The notes: generated from the letters alone by a model not told the origin. Shown: positions 1-8,974, numbered from the stretch's first letter. The stretch: 64,000 nucleotides of DNA from Agrobacterium tumefaciens (GCF_000834635.1 NZ_JXQV01000030.1:124001-188000), one strand, 5' to 3'. Program-made: numbers and translations.

Positions 1-234
1 AATGGGAGAGGGGGAAGCGTGGGATTACATCGGGGTACAGGGGGCGTTCCCACATTGTAACCCCACGCCTCATCGGGGGACGTGGGAATAACGGGCAATC
101 CAGAAACTGGTTCCGCGGTTTTTGCAAAATATTTGCAGCCCATTCCAAAAACAAAACCGCCCGCAGACATCTCGTCGCGGGCGGCTTGAAACTGGATATC
201 ACCGTATGGTGATAAGGGCATCGCCGGGTGGCGA
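1..234. other. Window-edge non-coding stretch
   Basis: No credible gene is seen before the DUF3126 gene. The first 70 bases hold an inverted repeat, CGTGGGATTACA at 18-29 against TGTAACCCCACG at 56-67 with one mismatch, and a partial third copy near 84-94. The right part holds the terminator of the DUF3126 gene. The neighbour to the left is outside the window, so the role of the repeat cannot be judged. Confidence 0.5.
145..184 (-). terminator. Terminator of the DUF3126 gene
   Basis: Arms CCGCCCGC at 157-164 and GCGGGCGG at 177-184 form an 8-bp GC-rich stem. On the minus strand it is followed by a T-rich run at 156-145. It lies about 50 bases after the stop of the DUF3126 gene. Confidence 0.75.
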
Positions 235-438
235 TTATAGATCGACGTCCAGGATAGCCATCGAGAAATTGTAAGAGCGGTCGCCGTCTTCGTCATCGAT
301 ATAGACGACGCCAAGGAATTCTTCGCCAGCATAAACTTCGGCCGAATCGTCCTTGCGTGGGCGGGCCTTCACAACCATGTTTTCATTGAAGGTACGCTTG
401 AAATAGGCGTCGAGCTTTTTGATTTCTTCGGCTTTCAC
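235..438 (-). CDS. DUF3126 family small protein
   Basis: A 67-residue protein of the DUF3126 family, found next to cysE in Rhizobiales and of unknown function. The protein is charged, begins with an EEIKKLDAYFKRTF segment, and has an acidic DDEDGDR stretch near its end. An upstream in-frame ATG exists at 480, but the only good ribosome binding site, AGGAGA at 450-445, lies inside that longer frame. It sits just before two consecutive GTG codons at 441 and 438, so I start at GTG 438. It is transcribed in the same direction as cysE and just downstream of it, separated by a hairpin. It has no membrane segment or signal peptide. Confidence 0.8.
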   Translation of the reverse strand: MKAEEIKKLDAYFKRTFNENMVVKARPRKDDSAEVYAGEEFLGVVYIDDEDGDRSYNFSMAILDVDL

Positions 439-490
439 CACTGTTCTCCTGTGCGGTTCACGTTGCGCCGCTTTTGGCATGGCTTAAAGG

Positions 491-526
491 CGAAAGTAAA
501 GTGGAGCTGTAAAAACGCACAGCTCC
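491..526 (-). terminator. Probable cysE terminator
   Basis: GGAGCTGT at 503-510 pairs with ACAGCTCC at 519-526. On the minus strand the stem is followed by ACTTTACTTT, a modest T-rich tail. It sits between the cysE stop and the DUF3126 gene. Confidence 0.55.
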
Positions 527-532
527 GAAAGC

Positions 533-1357
533 CTAGATATCCGCCCCGACGATCTGATCCATGATGCGCGATGGCTCGCTGCATCCGGCTTCGCCCACCA
601 CACGAGCAGGCACACCGGCAACGGTTGCATTGGGCGGCACTGGCTTGAGAACCACGGAGCCTGCGGCAATGCGCGAGCATGCGCCGATTTCGATATTGCC
701 AAGGATTTTCGCCCCCGCACCAATCAGAACGCCGCTGCTGATCTTGGGGTGGCGGTCTGCGCCTTCCTTGCCGGTGCCACCAAGGGTGACGCCATGCAGA
801 ATAGAGACATTATCGCCAATGACAGCGGTTTCACCGACGACGAGGCCTGTGGCGTGGTCGAGGAACATACCCTTGCCGATGCGGGCCGCAGGGTTGATAT
901 CGGTCTGGAAAACGCTGGAGGCACGGCTTTGCAGATAGAGCGCAAAATCGCGGCGTCCCTTCTGCCACAGCCAATGCGCCAGCCGGTGCGTTTGAATGGC
1001 CTGAAAGCCCTTGAAATAAAGCACAGGCTCCAGAAAACGGGTGCAGGCGGGGTCGCGGTCATAAACCGCCTGAATATCCACGCGCAGAATGGAGCCCCAT
1101 TCCGGCCAGTCTTCCAGCATTTCCTCAAATGTCTGGCGCAGCAGCACGGCCTGCATGTCGCGGTGGTCCAGCAACTCGCAAATGCGATAGGTGACGCAGG
1201 CTTCAAGGGAATGGTGGTTCAAAATTGTGGAATAGAAAAAGGCCGAGAGCAGCGGATCCTGCGCTGCTGCCGCACGTGCTTCGTTTTGTAGACTTCCCCA
1301 GATGGGATCAACCACGGAAAGGTGCTCCTGCTGGCGTGCCTCTGTGCGTGCGACCAT
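533..1357 (-). CDS. cysE: Serine O-acetyltransferase
   Basis: Transfers acetyl from acetyl-CoA to L-serine, the first committed step of cysteine synthesis in the cytoplasm. At 274 residues it matches the usual CysE length. An N-terminal helical SATase domain (about 15-130) is followed by the left-handed beta-helix of hexapeptide repeats (about 150-250). The catalytic region is visible as FLDHATGLVVGE with Asp167-His168, and a second conserved His203 lies in GADRHPKI. The start is supported by GGGAGA six bases before the ATG. The extended tail after about residue 250 is the region that in this family carries the cysteine-sensitive end and binds OASS; this is family knowledge, not seen directly. 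metC, another sulfur amino-acid gene, lies 2.5 kb away. Confidence 0.95.
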   Translation of the reverse strand: MVARTEARQQEHLSVVDPIWGSLQNEARAAAAQDPLLSAFFYSTILNHHSLEACVTYRICELLDHRDMQAVLLRQTFEEMLEDWPEWGSILRVDIQAVYDRDPACTRFLEPVLYFKGFQAIQTHRLAHWLWQKGRRDFALYLQSRASSVFQTDINPAARIGKGMFLDHATGLVVGETAVIGDNVSILHGVTLGGTGKEGADRHPKISSGVLIGAGAKILGNIEIGACSRIAAGSVVLKPVPPNATVAGVPARVVGEAGCSEPSRIMDQIVGADI

Positions 1358-1495
1358 AACTGGTCTCCCTCGATTTCGTGCCGTTCTTATACAGAAAAAA
1401 CTGTTGCCTAGAAATGGTGATTTACCAACGCGGTTAAAGACGCGAAAGCATCAGTTTTTCTGACAGAGTTTTGGATGGAATTGTCTTGATCCCGC

Positions 1496-2278
1496 TCAGG
1501 CGTTGATCTCGCGATAAAACTCCAGCACGGCTGCCTTGAACACACGGTCGCCAACGGCCAGCATGTGGTCGCGTCCGGGAATATCGATCGCTTTCGCATT
1601 CGGCATCAATTCCGCAAGCTCCTGGCCTGAACCGGCAATATCATCCTTGGTGCCAACGGCGATCAGCGTCGGAATGTCGATCTTTGCCGCTTCTTCGCGG
1701 GTCACCAGAACGCGAGAGGTTTCGATGCAGGCGGCAAGGGCAATGCGGTCGCTTTTTGTCTGATCGGCGAATGCGCGGAACATGCGGCCACGCTCATGGG
1801 TCACGACATCGAGCGAGGGCGCACGAAGGGCATCCGCAATCGGGTCCCAATCACCAACGCCATCCACCATGCCGATGCCGAGGCCACCAAACACCAACGA
1901 AAGCACGCGCTCAGGATGGGCCATGGCGAGAAACGCGGAGATGCGCGCACCCATGGAGTAGCCCATGATATGGGCTTGGGAAATGCCCAAATGATCAAGC
2001 AGGCCGATGGCGTCTTCTGCCATGGTCGCGGGATAGTAGGCGTCGGAATCATGCGGCTTGTCGCTTGCGCCATGGCCGCGATTATCCAGCGCAATGACGC
2101 GGTATCCGGCATCGCCCAGCGTCTTCAGCCAGCCGGGATGCACCCAGTTGACGGGGGCGCTGGATGCAAAGCCATGGATGAGCAGAACAGGGACGCCTGA
2201 TGGATCGCCCTCATCGAAATAGGCCAGTTGCAGACCATCGCGGGTGAACGACAAATATTGCGGCACATTGAGACTCAT
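1496..2278 (-). CDS. Alpha/beta hydrolase
   Basis: A 260-residue alpha/beta hydrolase fold protein. The nucleophile elbow GYSMGA places the serine at about residue 108. The oxyanion region is HGFASS, the acid is probably in GTKDDIAG, and the histidine is in GRDHMLAVG near the C-terminus. The frame can be extended upstream to 2365, but AAAAGGA eight bases before the ATG at 2278 favours the shorter start. There is no signal peptide, so it is probably cytoplasmic. The substrate cannot be told from sequence; relatives are annotated as esterases, haloperoxidase-like enzymes or 3-oxoadipate enol-lactonase-like enzymes. It is divergent from the zf-CHCC gene. Confidence 0.85.
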   Translation of the reverse strand: MSLNVPQYLSFTRDGLQLAYFDEGDPSGVPVLLIHGFASSAPVNWVHPGWLKTLGDAGYRVIALDNRGHGASDKPHDSDAYYPATMAEDAIGLLDHLGISQAHIMGYSMGARISAFLAMAHPERVLSLVFGGLGIGMVDGVGDWDPIADALRAPSLDVVTHERGRMFRAFADQTKSDRIALAACIETSRVLVTREEAAKIDIPTLIAVGTKDDIAGSGQELAELMPNAKAIDIPGRDHMLAVGDRVFKAAVLEFYREINA

Positions 2279-2381
2279 CAAGCACATCCTTTTTTGCGCA
2301 GCATATGTCAGGAAATCGATGCGTTGAACATATTGCGCGATGATTTCTGTGGAGGTCAAAAGCATTTGAGGTTACATATCC

Positions 2382-2400
2382 GCAAAAGCTGAGCTTCTGC
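2382..2400. promoter_or_regulatory. Imperfect dyad in divergent intergenic region
   Basis: GCAAAAGCT and AGCTTCTGC flank a single G, giving eight of nine matching pairs. It lies 31 bases before the zf-CHCC start and between two divergent genes, a plausible operator position. No regulator is recognised. Confidence 0.25.
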
Positions 2401-2430
2401 TCAATGATGAAATCGCATTTGGAGACGATT

Positions 2431-2676
2431 ATGGCCGGGCATACCATTCCCCACTTCCAGAACGACGGCGGACATCGCATGATCGAAATCGGCGTCAAGG
2501 AATTCATGTGCACGGGCGCATCCGTGCCATTCGATCATCCGCATATCTTCATCGATATGGGCGACGACAATGAAAAGGTCTGTTCTTACTGCTCGACGCT
2601 TTATCGCTATAATCCGGCGATCAAAGCCACGCAGACAAACCCACCCGGTTGCGTCTTTCACGTGAAGGCCGCCTAA
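2431..2676 (+). CDS. zf-CHCC zinc-finger protein (NDUFS6-like)
   Basis: An 81-residue protein of the zf-CHCC family, whose mitochondrial member is the zinc-binding NDUFS6 accessory subunit of respiratory complex I. The metal ligands are visible: a Cys in EFMCTG, a His in FDHPHIF, and the CSYC pair near residue 55-58, followed by YRYNP. The bacterial protein is thought to be the equivalent complex I assembly or accessory factor (family knowledge). A longer frame begins at 2404, but GGAGA six bases before ATG 2431 fixes the start. It runs ahead of the FAD monooxygenase gene, 24 bases apart, so the two may be co-transcribed. Confidence 0.85.
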   Translation: MAGHTIPHFQNDGGHRMIEIGVKEFMCTGASVPFDHPHIFIDMGDDNEKVCSYCSTLYRYNPAIKATQTNPPGCVFHVKAA

Positions 2677-2700
2677 CTTCCTTTCAGACTGGCGATTTTC

Positions 2701-3870
2701 ATGCCTGTAAAATCTGTGGCCATTGTCGGTGCCGGTATTGCCGGTCTGACCGCGGCCCTTGCCTTTGCCAGACACGGCATCCGTTGCGATATCATCGAGC
2801 GGGCCGAGCGGCTCGAAGAGGTTGGCGCGGGCCTGCAAATCTCGCCAAACGCCAGCCGCATATTGAGCGCGCTGGATGTGCTGCCGCAGATTGAACAGCA
2901 ATGGCTGGAGCCCGACGCGGTTAACCTTGCGTCTGGGCATTCCCTCAAGCAGCTCGTCTCGTTGCCGATGCGGCAGGTTGCTCGGCAGAGATGGGGTGCA
3001 CCATACGGCGTTATGCACAGGGCGACCTTGCAAAATGCGCTTCTGACAGCGGTGCGGCAAAACCCGCTCTGCCGTCTGCATCTGGGGAAACAGGTGGAGG
3101 TAGCCGACCCGGCTATCCTCTCCGCGATGACCCTTCAGGAGTATGACCTGATCGTGGGTAGCGATGGGGTCTGGTCCAGCGCCCGTTATGCAGTTGCAGG
3201 AAGCCCTGCCGCGACCTTTTCCGGCAATATCGCCTGGCGTTTCACCATTGCCGCTGATCAGGTTCCCGATTTTCTGCAAAAGCGTAGCGTTACGGCGTTT
3301 CTCGGGCCATCGGCGCATCTGGTGGCCTATCCGCTGGCTGAAACCGGTGGCTTCAACATCGTCGCCATTGCGACCGGCGCGAACCCCGGCGATACGTGGA
3401 AGGCAGAGGCGCAGGGCAAGCAGCATGCGTTGTTGCTGAAGCAATTTCGCAACTGGCATCCGGCCTTCGCACATGTTCTGGAAGCTGTGTCAAAGCCAAC
3501 ATTCTGGCCATTGTTTCAGGCCGGAGAGGGCAGGTGGCAGAACGGCCGGGACACGGTGCTGATTGGCGATGCGGCCCATGCCATGATGCCTTTTGCCGCC
3601 CAGGGTGCGGCCATGGCCATAGAGGATGCGTTCGAGCTTGCCACATTCGTTACCCGCAACGACAACCTTGGCGATGCGCTGGCTAAGTTCGAAGCGCATC
3701 GCGTTCCCAGAATTGCTAAGGCACGCAAGCGGGCGGCGCTCAACAAATTTGCCTACCACGCACGCGGGCCGATGCGGCTGGGCCGCGATCTGATGCTCTC
3801 GATCAGGCCGCCAGAAGCGTTTCTGGCGGACTTTGATTGGCTCTATGGCTACAGAGCCGAAGGGCTTTAA
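2701..3870 (+). CDS. FAD-dependent monooxygenase
   Basis: A 389-residue class A flavoprotein monooxygenase, of the salicylate/3-hydroxybenzoate hydroxylase group. An N-terminal Rossmann fingerprint VGAGIAGLTAAL binds the ADP part of FAD. The middle motif LIVGSDGVWSSAR contacts FAD and NAD(P)H, and the GD motif IGDAAHAMMPFAAQG binds the ribityl chain. Similar genes are often called ubiH-like or salicylate hydroxylase, but the aromatic substrate cannot be assigned here. Some members work in ubiquinone synthesis, and its neighbour is a complex I-type zinc protein, which would fit; this is inference only. Its stop codon shares the palindrome TTAA with the stop of convergent metC. Confidence 0.85.
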   Translation: MPVKSVAIVGAGIAGLTAALAFARHGIRCDIIERAERLEEVGAGLQISPNASRILSALDVLPQIEQQWLEPDAVNLASGHSLKQLVSLPMRQVARQRWGAPYGVMHRATLQNALLTAVRQNPLCRLHLGKQVEVADPAILSAMTLQEYDLIVGSDGVWSSARYAVAGSPAATFSGNIAWRFTIAADQVPDFLQKRSVTAFLGPSAHLVAYPLAETGGFNIVAIATGANPGDTWKAEAQGKQHALLLKQFRNWHPAFAHVLEAVSKPTFWPLFQAGEGRWQNGRDTVLIGDAAHAMMPFAAQGAAMAIEDAFELATFVTRNDNLGDALAKFEAHRVPRIAKARKRAALNKFAYHARGPMRLGRDLMLSIRPPEAFLADFDWLYGYRAEGL

Positions 3871-5054
3871 GCCGCCGCCGCCGCTGCGAATCCGGCTTCC
3901 AGATCACGCTTCAGGTCTGCAACATCTTCAAGGCCGATTTGCAGGCGAATGAGCGGGCCATCGCTCGGGCCTTTCGCCACTGTCCGATCCCGCACGGACA
4001 CGGGCACCGCCAGCGATTCGTAACCGCCCCAGGAAAAGCCGATACCGAAAATCGACAAGGCGTTGAGGAAGGCGTGCGATGTCTCGGTAAAGCGGTCTGC
4101 TTTAGCCTTCAGGGCGAAGGAGAAGACGCCGCTGGAGCCTTTGAAGTCCCGCTTCCAGAGATCGTGGGTCGGGAAGCTTGGCAAAGCAGGGTGCAGCACC
4201 TGCAAGACGTCATCCCGCGCTTCCAGCCAGTTGGCAATCTCCAGCGCGCTTTTCTGGTGATGTTCCAGCCGCATACCCATGGTGCGCATGCCGCGCAGAA
4301 CCTGATAGGCATCATCTGACGTGACGCAGAGACCCATATCGCGGTTGATATCATGCAGCTTTTTCCAATGCTTCTCATTGGCAGACACAAAGCCCATCAG
4401 CACATCGGAATGGCCAGCGGGATATTTCGTGGCGGCATGGATCGATACATCGACGCCGTGTTCCAGCGGCTTGAAATAGAGGGGGGTGGACCACGTATTG
4501 TCCATGGTGACGACGCAATCGTAACGGTGGGCGATGGACGCCATCAGCGCCACATCCTGCATCTCGAACGTGTTGGAACCGGGCGCTTCCAGATGAAGCA
4601 GTCGCGTATTGGGCCGGATGAGTGCTTCGATACCGGCACCGATAGCCGGATCATAATATTCCACCTCAACGCCGAACTGCTTGAGCATGGTGTTGCAGAA
4701 GCGGCGGGTGGGGAAATAGACGGAATCAACGATGAGCGCATGGTCGCCAGCCGAGAGATAGGCCAGGAACGGCACCGTTACGGCAGCAAGGCCGGACGAC
4801 AGGAGAATGGTGCCCGCCGAACCTTCAAGCGCGTTGATCATATCGCAAAGCGCATCGGTGGTGGGGGTGCCGTGCGTGCCATAGGTATAGGCCTGATCTT
4901 CGGAAACGAGCGTCTGTGCATCTGGAAATAGCACCGTCGAGCCGCGCACGATAGGCGGATTGACGAAGCCGTGGTTGCTGGCCGGATCACTGCCGAGATG
5001 AGCAAGCCGCGTGTTGATGCCAGCGGCGTCGAGGAATCCGTCTTTGAATTTCAT
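3867..5054 (-). CDS. metC: Cystathionine beta-lyase
   Basis: A PLP enzyme that cleaves cystathionine to homocysteine, ammonia and pyruvate in methionine synthesis. At 395 residues from ATG 5054 it is the normal length. The PLP lysine lies in SIHAATKYPAGHSD at about residue 210, and the phosphate-binding YTYGTHGTPT and the MDNTWSTP segment with the PLP-pyridine Asp are present. A longer frame starts at 5099, but the family N-terminus fits MKFKDGFLDAAG at 5054. The gene is divergent from aapJ, an arrangement described for Rhizobium leguminosarum. It overlaps the monooxygenase stop by four bases. The tail ends in a run of alanines. Confidence 0.93.
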   Translation of the reverse strand: MKFKDGFLDAAGINTRLAHLGSDPASNHGFVNPPIVRGSTVLFPDAQTLVSEDQAYTYGTHGTPTTDALCDMINALEGSAGTILLSSGLAAVTVPFLAYLSAGDHALIVDSVYFPTRRFCNTMLKQFGVEVEYYDPAIGAGIEALIRPNTRLLHLEAPGSNTFEMQDVALMASIAHRYDCVVTMDNTWSTPLYFKPLEHGVDVSIHAATKYPAGHSDVLMGFVSANEKHWKKLHDINRDMGLCVTSDDAYQVLRGMRTMGMRLEHHQKSALEIANWLEARDDVLQVLHPALPSFPTHDLWKRDFKGSSGVFSFALKAKADRFTETSHAFLNALSIFGIGFSWGGYESLAVPVSVRDRTVAKGPSDGPLIRLQIGLEDVADLKRDLEAGFAAAAAA

Positions 5055-5141
5055 GCTGAATTGTCTCTCAATGATGTGTCGTTGGAAAATGAGACGCAAA
5101 GCCTGCCTTGGTCAAGACTTCGTTACATCAGGCACAATTGT

Positions 5142-5169
5142 TTGAGGATATTTTCAGCCCGCCTATACT
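5142..5169 (+). promoter_or_regulatory. Candidate promoter P1 upstream of aapJ
   Basis: TTGAGG and TATACT are separated by 16 bases, close to a sigma70 promoter. It is about 320 bases before aapJ, so a transcript from here would have a long leader passing the hairpin at 5304-5336. Confidence 0.4.
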
Positions 5170-5303
5170 CTTCCTCATATGGGCAGCAGCATGAACCGCT
5201 AAAGCGCGTATTAGGTGTGACGCACGCAAAAATTCAGTCTACCTGCCTGACAGCATGAGCAGAATTTAATCTGTTTTAGCGCATTTTATAGTCATATGCC
5301 CAT

Positions 5304-5336
5304 AAAACGGACGGTATTTTAAAAAATCCGTTTTTT
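5304..5336 (+). terminator. Terminator-like hairpin in aapJ leader
   Basis: AAAACGGA at 5304-5311 pairs with TCCGTTTT at 5327-5334, and an inner TTTT/AAAA pairing can extend it. The right arm ends in a run of six T. The stem is AT-rich, so termination might be partial. Confidence 0.45.
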
Positions 5337-5360
5337 GGACACAATTATTCGGGGTGAGAC

Positions 5361-5389
5361 TTGACCCTGACTGCGATTACGATTGTGAT
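5361..5389 (+). promoter_or_regulatory. Candidate promoter P2 upstream of aapJ
   Basis: TTGACC and TGTGAT are 17 bases apart, placed after the terminator-like hairpin. This could drive aapJQMP directly. The -10 element is a weak match. Confidence 0.35.
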
Positions 5390-5487
5390 AGGTGCGCGCA
5401 CCGGGAGGTGAGGCGGGGAGCTGACCGTAGACGACAAGATTACGGCTTTCTTCTGTGACGAATTAAGAAACAAAGGTTGGGAAAAAA

Positions 5488-6510
5488 ATGAAAAAGGCAA
5501 TTCTGTCAGCCGCCATTGGCGCAGCAGTTCTCGGAGCTGCATCGGCTGCATCTGCCGCCACGCTCGCAGACGTCAAGGCAAAGGGCTTTGTAACCTGTGG
5601 CGTGAGCTCTGGCATTCCAGGATTCTCTAACCCGGACGACAAGGGCGAATGGTCTGGTATCGACGTTGACTATTGCCGCGCGATCGCCTCTGCCGTTTTC
5701 GGAGATGCAAAGAAGGCAAAGTTCGTTCCCCTCACATCCAAGGACCGCTTCCCTGCGCTTCAGTCCGGTGAAGTCGATGTTCTGACACGTAACACCACAT
5801 GGACAGCCAGCCGCGATACATCGCTCGGCTTCAACTTCCGTACCGTCAACTACTATGACGGCCAGGGCTTCGTTGTGAAGAAGGCGCTGAACGTTAAGTC
5901 TGCTCTCGAGCTTTCCGGCGCTGCCGTCTGCGTTCAGCAGGGCACAACGACCGAACTCAACCTCGCTGACTACTTCAAGACCAACAACCTTCAGTACAAC
6001 CCTGTTGTATTTGAAAAGGAATCCGACGCGACTTCTGCCTACGACAGCGGCCGTTGCGACGTTTACACGACCGACCAGTCCGGTCTCTATGCCATCCGTT
6101 TGAAGATGAAGACACCGGACGAAAACGTCGTTCTGCCTGAAATCATCTCCAAGGAGCCGCTTGGACCTGCCGTTCGTCAGGGCGACGACCAGTGGTTTGA
6201 CGTTGTAAGCTTTGCTCACTACGCCATGGTCAACGCTGAAGAACTCGGCATCACCTCCAAGAACGTTGATGAGCAGAAGACTGCTGCCAACCCAGACATC
6301 AAGCGTCTGCTCGGCACCGAAGAAGGCACCAAGATTGGTACCGATTTCGGCCTCACCAACGAATGGGCATACAACATCATCAAGCAGGTCGGTAACTACG
6401 GCGAAGTGTTTGATCGCAACGTTGGTGCCGGTTCTCCGCTGAAGATCGAGCGCGGTCTGAACGCATTGTGGAGCAAGGGCGGCCTGCAGTACGCACCGCC
6501 AATCCGTTAA
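5488..6510 (+). CDS. aapJ: General L-amino acid ABC transporter, periplasmic binding protein
   Basis: The solute-binding protein of the general amino-acid permease of rhizobia, which takes up a broad range of L-amino acids from the periplasm. It has 340 residues and an SBP_bac_3 fold. A clear Sec signal peptide starts MKKAILSAAIGAAVLG and is cleaved near residue 23, after an alanine-rich stretch. The mature part begins with the family segment KGFVTCGVSSGIPGFS and continues with GEWSGIDVDYCRAIA. It is the first gene of aapJQMP. A GGGA before six A residues precedes the ATG. In R. leguminosarum this operon is under nitrogen control, but I did not see a recognisable NtrC site. Confidence 0.95.
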   Translation: MKKAILSAAIGAAVLGAASAASAATLADVKAKGFVTCGVSSGIPGFSNPDDKGEWSGIDVDYCRAIASAVFGDAKKAKFVPLTSKDRFPALQSGEVDVLTRNTTWTASRDTSLGFNFRTVNYYDGQGFVVKKALNVKSALELSGAAVCVQQGTTTELNLADYFKTNNLQYNPVVFEKESDATSAYDSGRCDVYTTDQSGLYAIRLKMKTPDENVVLPEIISKEPLGPAVRQGDDQWFDVVSFAHYAMVNAEELGITSKNVDEQKTAANPDIKRLLGTEEGTKIGTDFGLTNEWAYNIIKQVGNYGEVFDRNVGAGSPLKIERGLNALWSKGGLQYAPPIR

Positions 6511-6605
6511 TATCCTTTAAAACGGCATTTTCGGGAGGCAGGGCCAACGCTCTGCCTCCCGGCACACAATAAGCTCGAAAAGAGCAAAGAGAGGGAAAGG
6601 TGCCG

Positions 6606-7802
6606 ATGGCAGGCAATGCGCTCCAATCGCAACCGTCGAGCGCAAACAGCGCGACGTCCATGATCAATGATCCGCGTGTGCGGGCAATTTTTTATCAAAT
6701 CATTACTGTTGTTCTTCTGGCGCTGTTCGTGTGGATGGTTGCATCCAACACAGTTCATAATCTTCAGCGTTCCAACATTTCTTCAGGCTTCGGCTTTCTC
6801 GAAGGCAGAGCTGGTTTCGACATCGGCCAGTCGCTGATCGAGTACAACAACGACAACACGTTCGGACGTGCGTTGATCGTTGGTATTCTCAACACGCTTC
6901 AGGTTGCTATCCTCGGCATCATTACCGCTTCCATCATCGGTTTCATCGTCGGTATTGCGCGCCTGTCTCGCAACTTTCTGATCTCGAAGCTGGCACAGGC
7001 CTATGTGGAACTCTTCCGCAACATTCCGCCGCTGCTCGTTATTTTCTTTTGGTACAAGGGCGTCATCACCATTCTGCCGCAGGCGCGCGACTCGCTGCAA
7101 CTGCCGCTGGGTACCGTTCTGAACAACCGTGGCTTTTTCTATCCCAAGCAGGTATGGGGCGACGGTAGCTGGATGATTCCGCTGGCGTTTCTGGTGGGCA
7201 TCGTCATCACCTACTTCGTCTATCGCTGGGCAAAGGCCCGCCAGATGAGAACGGGCCAACCGTTCCGCACTGGCCTTGTGGGCACAGCCATCATCATCGG
7301 CCTGCCGCTGGTGACATTTCTGGCGCTCGGCTCACCGCTGACTTTCGATTACCCCGTTGCAGGACGCTTCAACCTCTCGGGTGGATCGGTCATCGCACCG
7401 GAATTCCTGTCGCTCTATCTTGCTCTTTCGTTCTATACGGCTTCTTTCATCGCGGAAATCGTCCGTGGCGGCATCAAGGCCGTGCCGAAGGGGCAGACGG
7501 AAGCGGCTGACGCGCTGGGCTTGCGTTCCAGCACGACAACACGCCTCATCGTCGTTCCCCAAGCCATGCGGATCATCATTCCGCCGCTGACGAGCCAGTT
7601 TCTGAACCTGACCAAGAACTCGTCGCTTGCCGTCGCTGTCGGCTTTTCTGATCTGGTTTCCGTGGGTGGCACCATCCTCAACCAGACCGGACAGGCCGTC
7701 GAAGTCGTCGCAATCTGGCTGGTGGTCTACCTTTCATTGTCGCTGACAACCGCGCTGGTCATGAACTGGTTCAACGCGAAGATGGCGCTGGTGGAGAGAT
7801 AA
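6606..7802 (+). CDS. aapQ: General L-amino acid ABC transporter permease
   Basis: One of two inner-membrane permeases of the Aap transporter. It has 398 residues, longer than ordinary HisM/HisQ-type permeases, as is typical of AapQ because of an inserted region between the first and later helices. The permease EAA loop is seen as EIVRGGIKAVPKGQTEAADA at about residues 280-300. A GTG at 6600 could also start the frame; I chose ATG 6606 because AAAGG ends five bases before it. It follows aapJ after a 95-base gap and is followed by aapM after three bases. Confidence 0.93.
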   Translation: MAGNALQSQPSSANSATSMINDPRVRAIFYQIITVVLLALFVWMVASNTVHNLQRSNISSGFGFLEGRAGFDIGQSLIEYNNDNTFGRALIVGILNTLQVAILGIITASIIGFIVGIARLSRNFLISKLAQAYVELFRNIPPLLVIFFWYKGVITILPQARDSLQLPLGTVLNNRGFFYPKQVWGDGSWMIPLAFLVGIVITYFVYRWAKARQMRTGQPFRTGLVGTAIIIGLPLVTFLALGSPLTFDYPVAGRFNLSGGSVIAPEFLSLYLALSFYTASFIAEIVRGGIKAVPKGQTEAADALGLRSSTTTRLIVVPQAMRIIIPPLTSQFLNLTKNSSLAVAVGFSDLVSVGGTILNQTGQAVEVVAIWLVVYLSLSLTTALVMNWFNAKMALVER

Positions 7803-7805
7803 GCA

Positions 7806-8963
7806 ATGACAACAACAACAACCTCTTACGTTCGCGCCAACATGGCCGCTGCCGAGCCTGCGCCCTCCAGCCAGGTTGGTGCCATACACTGGCTTCGCAC
7901 CCGGCTGTTTGCCACGCCCAAGGACTCGATCCTGACCGTGCTGGCAATCGCGCTTCTGGTCTATATCATCCCGCCGATGGTGAACTGGCTGTTCATTGAC
8001 GCGACATGGACAGGTGCTGACCGCACGGCCTGCCTGACCGTTGCCCAAGGCGGCGCTCTGCCGGATGGGCAGTCCGGCGCATGCTGGGCTTTCGTCAACG
8101 CCAAGTTCGAGCAGTTCATGTTCGGGCGTTATCCACTTGAAGAGCGCTGGAGACCGCTTCTGGTTCTGGCGAGCTTCACGGTTCTGCTGATCCCGATGCT
8201 GATTCCGAAGGCACCGCACAAGGCTCTGAACGCACTTCTACTGTTCATCATCCTGCCTTTCGTGTCGTTCTTCCTGCTGGTGGGTGGCTATTTCGGTCTG
8301 CCCGTTGTCGAAACACAGCTGTGGGGCGGGTTGATGGTGACGTTGATCCTGTCCTTCTTCGGCATCACCGTCTCCCTGCCTTTCGGCATCATTCTGGCTC
8401 TTGGACGGCGCTCCAACATGCCGGTTATCAAGACGCTCTGTGTGACCTTCATCGAGGTGATCAGAGGCATTCCGCTGATTACCGTGCTGTTCTTTGCTAG
8501 CATCATGCTGCCACTGTTCCTTCCCGATGGCTGGACCTTTGACAAGTTCCTGCGCGCGCTCGTCGGTGTCTCGCTGTTTGCCTCGGCCTATATGGCGGAA
8601 GTCATTCGCGGTGGCTTGCAGGCGATCCCGAAGGGACAGTCTGAAGGTGCGGATTCTCTGGGTCTGAACTATTGGCAGAAGACACGTTTGATCGTTCTGC
8701 CGCAGGCGTTGAAGCTCGTCATTCCCGGCATCGTCAACACCTTCATCGGCCTGTTCAAGGATACCTCTCTCGTGTCGATCATTGGCATGTTCGACCTTCT
8801 GGGTATCGTCAATCTCAACCAGTCGGATGCGAACTGGGCGACACCCGTAACACCTGTGACCGGTTACATCTTCGCCGGGTTCATATTCTGGATATTCTGC
8901 TTCGGCATGTCGCGCTACTCGCTGTTCATGGAACGGCACCTCGACACCGGACATAAGAAATAA
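7806..8963 (+). CDS. aapM: General L-amino acid ABC transporter permease
   Basis: The second permease of the Aap transporter, 385 residues, pairing with AapQ in the membrane. The EAA loop [20 protein letters not shown] is near residues 265-285. An N-terminal extension ahead of the first helix and an extra periplasmic region ([15 protein letters not shown]) are typical of AapM. The gene starts three bases after the aapQ stop and is 11 bases before aapP, so it is surely in the same operon. Confidence 0.93.
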   Translation: MTTTTTSYVRANMAAAEPAPSSQVGAIHWLRTRLFATPKDSILTVLAIALLVYIIPPMVNWLFIDATWTGADRTACLTVAQGGALPDGQSGACWAFVNAKFEQFMFGRYPLEERWRPLLVLASFTVLLIPMLIPKAPHKALNALLLFIILPFVSFFLLVGGYFGLPVVETQLWGGLMVTLILSFFGITVSLPFGIILALGRRSNMPVIKTLCVTFIEVIRGIPLITVLFFASIMLPLFLPDGWTFDKFLRALVGVSLFASAYMAEVIRGGLQAIPKGQSEGADSLGLNYWQKTRLIVLPQALKLVIPGIVNTFIGLFKDTSLVSIIGMFDLLGIVNLNQSDANWATPVTPVTGYIFAGFIFWIFCFGMSRYSLFMERHLDTGHKK

Positions 8964-8974
8964 GGGGAAAAATC

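Larger units (their letters stand above)
5055..5487. other. metC-aapJ divergent intergenic region
   Basis: This 433-base AT-richer region has no convincing protein gene. It contains a sigma70-like promoter facing aapJ at 5142-5169, an A/T-flanked terminator-like hairpin at 5304-5336, and a second promoter-like pair at 5361-5389 closer to aapJ. The metC promoter must also lie here. The order promoter, hairpin, promoter is what a small RNA or an attenuated leader would look like. Confidence 0.5.

Noticed and set aside
2401-3474. 357-codon minus-strand frame opposite the zf-CHCC and FAD monooxygenase genes
   Set aside because: It crosses two recognisable genes and an intergenic gap and has no domain.
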